Assembly: GCF_000428945.1 (NCBI RefSeq) | Contig: NZ_AUAX01000018.1 | Span: forward strand, 124,001-188,000 | DNA length: 64,000 nucleotides | Reading direction: 5' to 3' | Origin: Hamadaea tsunoensis DSM 44101 | GTDB taxonomy: Bacteria; Actinomycetota; Actinomycetes; Mycobacteriales; Micromonosporaceae | Shown here: positions 59,146-64,000 of the stretch, one piece after another | Layout: each line of letters starts with the position of its first letter | Position numbering within the stretch: position 1 is the first letter of the stretch | Notes under the pieces: generated by a model | The model's database searches: none | Told to the model about the DNA's origin: nothing | What the model saw: the letters and a program-made list of their open reading frames with translations, nothing else | Made by a program: the position numbers and the translations under genes

Positions 59146-60282
59146 TCAGCAGTTCCGCCACAGTAGTGCCGTCGCGGGCTGCTGCGTGTAGCCCGCCATC
59201 GTGCGGCCGTCCGCGCTGATCGCCGCCACCGCACCGCCCCCCGCCGGACGCACGCCGGGCGGCAGGCGGAGCGCGTACAAAGCGCCGTCGTGCCAGAAGC
59301 CGGGCAGTTTCCCGCTCGCCGGGTACGCCGACCCCACCGACCCCGCGACGACGCCGGTCGTGCTGACCACGGGCAGGCCGAGGAGCCCGGGAATCAGCTC
59401 GGCCGTCCCGGTCCGCAGGTTCCACCGGACGGCGGGTCCGGAACCGTTGTCGCCCTTGAGGTTCTCGTCGTCGCCGTGGCCGGTCGCCCAATCGCCTGCG
59501 GCGGACCAGACGGTGGCCGTGGCGACGCCGACCGGCAGTGGCAGCGGGACCGGCGCGTGACCGGGGGACCAGCGTACGGACCGGCCCCCGTCGGCGGCGA
59601 AGCCCAGCGCCGTGCCGTCGTCGGTCAGCACCTCTCCGTAGAGGCCGTCGCCGTCGAGGACCACCGGCGCGGCCGCCCCCGAGCGCCAGAGAACCGCCCG
59701 ATACCCCGTCCGCTCGAAGTACGCCGATCCGAGCACGTCACCGGCGGTGTCGACGGCCCAGGCCAGGCCGCCGGACGCCCCCGTGGGCAGCGGCAGTTCG
59801 GCCAGGCGGCCGCCGAGAAGGCGTACGGGGCGGCGGGCGGCGTCGTCGGCGTGGGTGTCGGGGCCGGTGAAGCCGACCACCAGACCGGCGGAGTTCACCG
59901 ATCGCGGGGTGAAGGCGAGCACCGCCGGCTTCCCGTCCGTCCACATGACACCGACCGGGGCCGCGGGGGAGCCGCCCGTCGCGAGGACGTACCGGCCCGT
60001 CGGGTCCATGCCGGTGATCTTCACCGTGTCGGCCAGCTGCTGAGGCAGGGGCAGGCGGTCCACGGCACAGGCGGCCGTGGCGAACTCGGCCGGCGTACCG
60101 GTGCGGGACCAGGCGACGGCCACGCCACCGGCGAGCGCGGCGACGAGCAGGACGGCCGTCGCACCGCCCGCGAGCCGGGACCGCCGGGCCCGCGTACGCG
60201 CGGTCGACAGCACCCGTTCGGCGGTCAGGCCGGAGGGCGGAGAGGTCCGGCCGGCGTACTCCTGGAGCTGCTCCTCGATCAT
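59146..60282 (-). CDS. single-pass membrane protein with repeat propeller, coupled to the sigma factor
   Basis: Protein of 378 residues. A ~35-residue cytoplasmic N-terminus (EEQLQEYAGRTSPPSGLTAE), a transmembrane helix at ~37-60 (VLLVAALAGGVAVAW) and an extracellular region with short repeats of HAF/TolB-like form (DPTGRYVLATGGSPAAPVG, STTGVVAGSVG, ISADGRTMAGY). AAGGA seven bases before the ATG; the start overlaps the sigma-factor stop by 4 bp. Such genes behind SigE-type ECF factors are thought to act as cognate membrane partners or anti-sigma-like sensors; no anti-sigma zinc motif is seen. Confidence 0.75.
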   Translation of the reverse strand: MIEEQLQEYAGRTSPPSGLTAERVLSTARTRARRSRLAGGATAVLLVAALAGGVAVAWSRTGTPAEFATAACAVDRLPLPQQLADTVKITGMDPTGRYVLATGGSPAAPVGVMWTDGKPAVLAFTPRSVNSAGLVVGFTGPDTHADDAARRPVRLLGGRLAELPLPTGASGGLAWAVDTAGDVLGSAYFERTGYRAVLWRSGAAAPVVLDGDGLYGEVLTDDGTALGFAADGGRSVRWSPGHAPVPLPLPVGVATATVWSAAGDWATGHGDDENLKGDNGSGPAVRWNLRTGTAELIPGLLGLPVVSTTGVVAGSVGSAYPASGKLPGFWHDGALYALRLPPGVRPAGGGAVAAISADGRTMAGYTQQPATALLWRNC

Positions 60283-60800
60283 CGGGATGTCCTTTCCGCG
60301 GGTGGAGTGGCATGAGTACGGTCGCGCAGCGTGGTACGCAGAGCGCGCAGGCCGTGGTGGACGCGGCTCTTCACCGTGCCCTCGGAGCAGCCGAGGACGC
60401 GGGCGGTCTCGTCGACCGGCAGGTCGCAGAGGAAGCGCAGGATGACGGCGGCGCGTTGGCGCTCGGGCAGCCGCCGCAGGGCGGCGCGCAGGACGAGCCG
60501 GTCGTCGGCGGTGGTGTCGGGGGCCACCGTGCGATCGGGCGGTTCGCCCCGCAGCAGCACCCGTGCCCACGAGCGGCGCTGGTAGGCCAGGCAGGCCCGG
60601 ACCACCATCGTGTGCACGTACGCGTCCAGGCTCGACACGCCCGCCAGCCGGTTCCATCGCCGGTACAGCACGGCGAGGGCGTCCTGTACCGCGTCGTCGG
60701 CCCGGTCGGCGTCGCCGAGCACGAGGTAGGCGACACGATGCAGGCGGGGCAGGCGCGACCGGACGTACTCGACGTACTCGTTCTCCTCGGTACTGCGCAC
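60279..60800 (-). CDS. ECF RNA polymerase sigma factor, SigE family
   Basis: Protein of 173 residues. Region 2 (AYLVLGDADRADDAVQDALAVLYRRWNR) and region 4 (LPERQRAAVILRFLCDLPVDETARVLGCSEGTVKSRVH) are separated by a short linker, as in SigE-type ECF factors of actinobacteria. GTG giving VRSTEENEYV was preferred: AAGGAG lies five bases upstream. It is translated together with the membrane protein that follows (ATGA). Signal and regulon are unknown; no autoregulated promoter could be identified. Confidence 0.88.
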   Translation of the reverse strand: MRSTEENEYVEYVRSRLPRLHRVAYLVLGDADRADDAVQDALAVLYRRWNRLAGVSSLDAYVHTMVVRACLAYQRRSWARVLLRGEPPDRTVAPDTTADDRLVLRAALRRLPERQRAAVILRFLCDLPVDETARVLGCSEGTVKSRVHHGLRALRTTLRDRTHATPPAERTSR

Positions 60801-60889
60801 AGGTTCTCCTTCGTCGGTTCCACCAGATTGATGTCGCCGGCACCCGACGCGGTTCACGCTGATTTTCCGCGCCCGGCAGACTGGGGATC

Positions 60890-61327
60890 ATGCACCTCGC
60901 GCAGTTGAACGTCGGCCGTCTCGTCGCACCGCTCGGCTCGCCGGAGGTCGAGGGGTTCGCGGCGCTCCTCGGTCCCGTCAACGCGCTCGCCGACGCCGCC
61001 CCCGGCTTCGTGTGGCGCCTCCAGGAGTCCGACAACGATCCCGGCCAGGCGCGCGCGTACGCCTTCGATCCGACCCTGCTGATCAACCTGTCGGTCTGGC
61101 GTACGCGCGACGATCTGTGGAACTACGTGTACCGGGCGGAGCACCAGGCGGCACTGCGCCGGCGGCGGGAGTGGTTCCGGACGGCCGCCGAGCCGTCGAG
61201 CGTCCTGTGGTGGATCCCCGAGGGGCACCGCCCGTCGGTCCGGGAGGGGATGGCGCGCCTCACCCGGCTGCGGGAGACCGGTTCCAGCCCGGAAGCCTTC
61301 ACCTTCCAGGAGTTCCACGAGAGGTGA
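60890..61327 (+). CDS. DUF3291 protein
   Basis: Protein of 145 residues: MHLAQLNVGRLVAPLGSPEV at the start, AAPGFVWRLQ, NLSVWRTRDDLWNYVYR and SSVLWWIPEGHRPSVREG, the standard DUF3291 signature of the dimeric alpha/beta barrel type. No function is known. It is divergent from the sigma factor (89-bp gap), and the glycosyltransferase remnant follows on the same strand after 19 bp. Confidence 0.8.
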   Translation: MHLAQLNVGRLVAPLGSPEVEGFAALLGPVNALADAAPGFVWRLQESDNDPGQARAYAFDPTLLINLSVWRTRDDLWNYVYRAEHQAALRRRREWFRTAAEPSSVLWWIPEGHRPSVREGMARLTRLRETGSSPEAFTFQEFHER

Positions 61328-61346
61328 CACCGTCTACGATGCGCGG

Positions 61347-61838
61347 ATGGCACGCATCGTGGTGGCCTCGCTTCCGTTCGCGGGGCATGTCGGCGACCTG
61401 CTGCTCCCGGCGATGTCCGGCCTGGCAGGCGAACGCGTGCTCGTCGTGTGCTCCACCGGCGCCGCGTCCGATATGGACATTCCGGCGAACGCGCGCACAG
61501 CGCCGTTCCTCCCGCACGACCTGCTGCTGCCGCTGGTCGACGTGATGGTCACCAACGGGGGCTGGAACGGCGTACTCGCGGCCGTGGACGCCGGAGTGCC
61601 GCTGGTCGTGGCCGGGGCGACGCTGGACAAGCCCGAGGTGGCGCGCCGGGTGGCGTGGTCCGGAGCCGGGCTGAACCTGCGGACGGGGAAGCCGGGCCCG
61701 CGACGGATCCGCGACGCGGTCCGGCGGGTGCTGGCCGAGCCGCGGATCAAGCAGCGCGCGGGGGAGATCGGCGCGCGGCTCGCGCAGGGTGGCGGGACCG
61801 CCGCGGCCGTGGACCTCATCGAGGGTCTGACGCGGTGA
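61347..61838 (+). pseudogene. internally deleted UGT/MGT-type glycosyltransferase remnant
   Basis: Protein of 163 residues, where the family is about 400. The first ~18 residues (MARIVVASLPFAGHVGDLL) are the N-terminal strand of the MGT/UGT fold, and from residue ~27 (AGERVLVVCSTG) the chain is the C-terminal nucleotide-sugar domain: FLPHDLLLPLVDVMVTNGGW and VDAGVPLVVAGATLDKPEV are the classical signature. The ~200 residues of acceptor domain between them are missing, in frame. It probably cannot glycosylate. TACGAT six bases before the ATG suggests a leaderless transcript, so it may still be expressed. Confidence 0.7.
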
Positions 61839-62012
61839 ACGGGTTCCCTTCCTTGTGGACGTCTGTTACGGCCCGTCGGTCCTGACCTGCGGTTCTCCAC
61901 CGATTCCGACAGGGGGCCGTGAACATCTCGGAACGTTCACTTGACCGGTGGCCGGGCCGCCGCGCGCACCTAACTTCACGTGTCATTCCTTCGCCTCAAC
62001 TGGAGGGCTCGA

Positions 62013-64000
62013 ATGCACACGTCCTTATCCGTCACGAAGTGGGTGGCCACCGTCGCCGGCTTCGCGGCGGCGGCCGCGCTGGTGACAGCCGGGCCGGCCA
62101 TCGCCCGTCCCACGCCTGAGCCCCGGGTCACCCTGTCCGGGCACGACCCTTCGGTACCGGCGGGCGCCCGCCGGCACGGCAACCTCGACGCCCGCCGCCC
62201 GGTCTCGGTCGCGCTCGCGCTCAAGCCGCGCGACGAGGCCGGCCTGAACCGGTTCGTCGCCGCCGTCTCCGATCCGCGGTCGCCGCTGTACCGGCACTAT
62301 CTGACCGCCGAGCAGTACACCGAGCTGTACGCGCCAGCGCAGTCCGATGTGGACAAAGTGGCCGCGTACCTGCGCGGGCAGGGTCTGAAGGTGACCGGCG
62401 TGTCCGGCAACCGGCAGGTCGTGGACGCGGTGGGCACCGCCGGCCAGGTCTCGGCGGCGTTCGGCACCTCGATCGGGTCCTACAGCGCGGCCGACGGCAC
62501 GAGCTTCTACTCCGGTGACCGGGCTCCTTCGGTGCCGGCGAGCCTGGTCCCGCTCACGCGGGCGGTCACCGGGCTGACCGACCGGCCCGTGGCGCACCGG
62601 GCCGGCGCGCCCGGGGGTCCGTCGGGTCCGGGCGGCGGGTACACGCCCGCCCAGTTCCGTACGGCGTACGGGATGAAGAACCTGTCCGGGGCCTACGACG
62701 GGTCCGGGCAGACCGTCGGCCTGATCGAGTTCGACGCGTTCAAGCAGTCCGACATCAACGCGTGGACCTCCAACTACGGCCAGCCCTCGGTGACGCCGAC
62801 GGTCGTACCCGTGGACGGCGGCAAGTCGACGCCCGGCAGCGACCAGCTGGAGGTCACGCTCGACATCGAGGCGGTCGCGGCCACCGCGCCGCGGGCGGCG
62901 CAGATCGTCTACGAGGCCCCCAACAGCGACCAGGCCTGGGTCGACGAGATGGCGAAGATCGCCAGCGACAACAAGATCACGATCCTGTCCGGGTCGTGGC
63001 TCAACGGCGAGAAGTGCGAGTCCGCGCCGATCCAGGCCTCGCACGACAGTTACACCCAGCTGGCGGCGCAGGGCGTCACGATGCTGTCCGCGTCGGGTGA
63101 CTGGGGTGCGACCGGCTGCGGGTACCAGGGCGACAACTCGACCGTCCAGGCCGACTTCCCGGCCAGCGATCCGCTCTTCACCGGTGTCGGCGGTACGCAG
63201 CTGCGTACCAGCGACAGCGCGGGCACGTACCAGTCGGAGTCCTGCTGGAATCAGGGTTCCAGCGGCAACACGCGGTCGGGCGGCGCGTACTCGTCGATCT
63301 ACGCGAAGCCGTCGTGGCAGCCGGGCAGCAACCAGTACCGCTCGGTGCCGGACGTCGCGCTGGACGCGGACTACGGCGCGGGCGCGCTGTCGGTCTACGT
63401 CAACGGCGGCTGGCAGGACGTCGGCGGGACGAGCCTGTCGGCGCCGCTGTGGGCCGGCTACATCGCGATGGTCAACCAGAAGTCCAAGGCGGCCGGCAAG
63501 GGCAATCTCGGCGGCATGAACCCCACCCTGTACGCGGTGGCGCAGAGCTCCCAGTACGGCTCGACGTTCCACGACGTGACCTCGGGCAGCAACGGGACCT
63601 ACAGCGCGGGCACCGGTTACGACCTGTGCACCGGCTGGGGTTCCCCGCAGGGCGACAACCTGGCCGATCCGCTGATCAACGGCGCGCAGCCGCCGGCGGC
63701 GGACGACTTCTCGATCGCCGCGAGCCCGTCGTCGGTGAGCGTGAATCCGGGCAGCTCCGTGACCTCGACCATCTCCACGACGGTCACGAAGGGCAGCGCG
63801 CAGACGGTCAACCTGTCGGCGAGCGGCCTGCCGACGGGGGTCACGGCGGCGTTCAGCCCGTCGTCGGTGACCGCCGGCAACTCGGCGACGCTGACCCTGA
63901 CCGCCGCGGCGTCGGCCACCCCCGGCACCGCGAACATCGTCGTCACCGGCGCGGGTACGCAGATCAGCCACACCGCCACGGTGGCCCTGACGGTCAACGG
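62013..64000 (+). CDS. secreted S53 (sedolisin/kumamolisin) serine protease, 3' end beyond window
   Basis: At least 662 residues with no stop codon in the window. Signal peptide (WVATVAGFAAAAALVTAGPAIA), activation propeptide (SPLYRHYLTAEQY, AFGTSIGSY), then the peptidase. Catalytic residues: Glu280 and Asp284 in LEVTLDIEAV, the oxyanion Asp in SASGDWGATG, and Ser474 in GGTSLSAPLW. After the calcium-site region (YDLCTGWGSPQGDNL) comes an Ig-like module (FSIAASPSSVSVNPGSSV). Acid-type secreted protease. ATG preceded by GGAGG six bases upstream. Downstream neighbours unknown. Confidence 0.9.
   Translation, partial: MHTSLSVTKWVATVAGFAAAAALVTAGPAIARPTPEPRVTLSGHDPSVPAGARRHGNLDARRPVSVALALKPRDEAGLNRFVAAVSDPRSPLYRHYLTAEQYTELYAPAQSDVDKVAAYLRGQGLKVTGVSGNRQVVDAVGTAGQVSAAFGTSIGSYSAADGTSFYSGDRAPSVPASLVPLTRAVTGLTDRPVAHRAGAPGGPSGPGGGYTPAQFRTAYGMKNLSGAYDGSGQTVGLIEFDAFKQSDINAWTSNYGQPSVTPTVVPVDGGKSTPGSDQLEVTLDIEAVAATAPRAAQIVYEAPNSDQAWVDEMAKIASDNKITILSGSWLNGEKCESAPIQASHDSYTQLAAQGVTMLSASGDWGATGCGYQGDNSTVQADFPASDPLFTGVGGTQLRTSDSAGTYQSESCWNQGSSGNTRSGGAYSSIYAKPSWQPGSNQYRSVPDVALDADYGAGALSVYVNGGWQDVGGTSLSAPLWAGYIAMVNQKSKAAGKGNLGGMNPTLYAVAQSSQYGSTFHDVTSGSNGTYSAGTGYDLCTGWGSPQGDNLADPLINGAQPPAADDFSIAASPSSVSVNPGSSVTSTISTTVTKGSAQTVNLSASGLPTGVTAAFSPSSVTAGNSATLTLTAAASATPGTANIVVTGAGTQISHTATVALTVN

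Overview
The DNA is very GC-rich, codes with G/C at third positions, has abundant TACGC/GTACG words, secreted enzymes with Tat or Sec signals and carbohydrate-binding tails, SARP-like and nSTAND regulators, and several genes that look leaderless. This points to an actinobacterium, most likely Micromonosporaceae (Actinoplanes or a relative). That assignment is an inference from style, not a marker-gene result. No rRNA, tRNA, CRISPR array, insertion sequence or prophage was seen.

Layout. 0-6 kb: the HrpB helicase and a secreted GH35 beta-galactosidase on the minus strand. 6-17 kb: a secreted GH26-like hydrolase, a large DNRLRE/LamG protein and a 2129-residue RHS/YD-repeat protein with an unrecognised C-terminal domain and no immunity gene. 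17-21 kb: an HTH-nSTAND ATPase-WD40 protein facing the RHS gene. 21-24 kb: a small membrane protein, a DsbA-like/peroxiredoxin pair, and a translation-linked group: an IF-1 paralog and a GNAT acetyltransferase behind a short leader peptide, divergent from an S4 RNA-binding protein. 24-26 kb: an Lrp regulator divergent from a PLP transsulfuration enzyme. 26-33 kb: secreted LamG, GH74 and 5'-nucleotidase proteins and a lipoprotein. 33-44 kb: energy metabolism, with a CPA-type antiporter, an ndh-zwf-GH15-GMC run with overlapping or near-abutting genes, a membrane protein and divergent cydAB. 44.3-45.1 kb: an 800-bp non-coding stretch packed with palindromic and dispersed repeats. 45-49 kb: YjbR/MmcQ-like, PhzF, an NB-ARC/TPR regulator and a lectin-like protein. 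49.7-56.4 kb: three enzymes carrying ricin-B modules (GH59 galactocerebrosidase-like, SGNH esterase, GH97). 56.5-64 kb: a TIGR03086-like protein and divergent TetR with twin operators, a D,D-carboxypeptidase, an ECF sigma factor with a coupled membrane protein, DUF3291, an internally deleted glycosyltransferase, and an S53 protease running off the end.

How it fits together. Much of the window is a secretome for galactose-, xyloglucan- and glycolipid-type substrates, under several apparent local repressors (ROK-like, LacI-like). The central block couples glucose-6-phosphate oxidation to type II NADH dehydrogenase and the cytochrome bd oxidase; ndh and cydA share an upstream 15-nt motif. The most mechanistically striking part is the 22.7-24.2 kb region, where a leader ORF, a start-codon-sequestering hairpin, an acetyltransferase and an IF-1 paralog look like an operon induced by ribosome stalling. 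The other unusual part is the repeat cluster at 44.3-45.1 kb, members of which recur elsewhere in the window.
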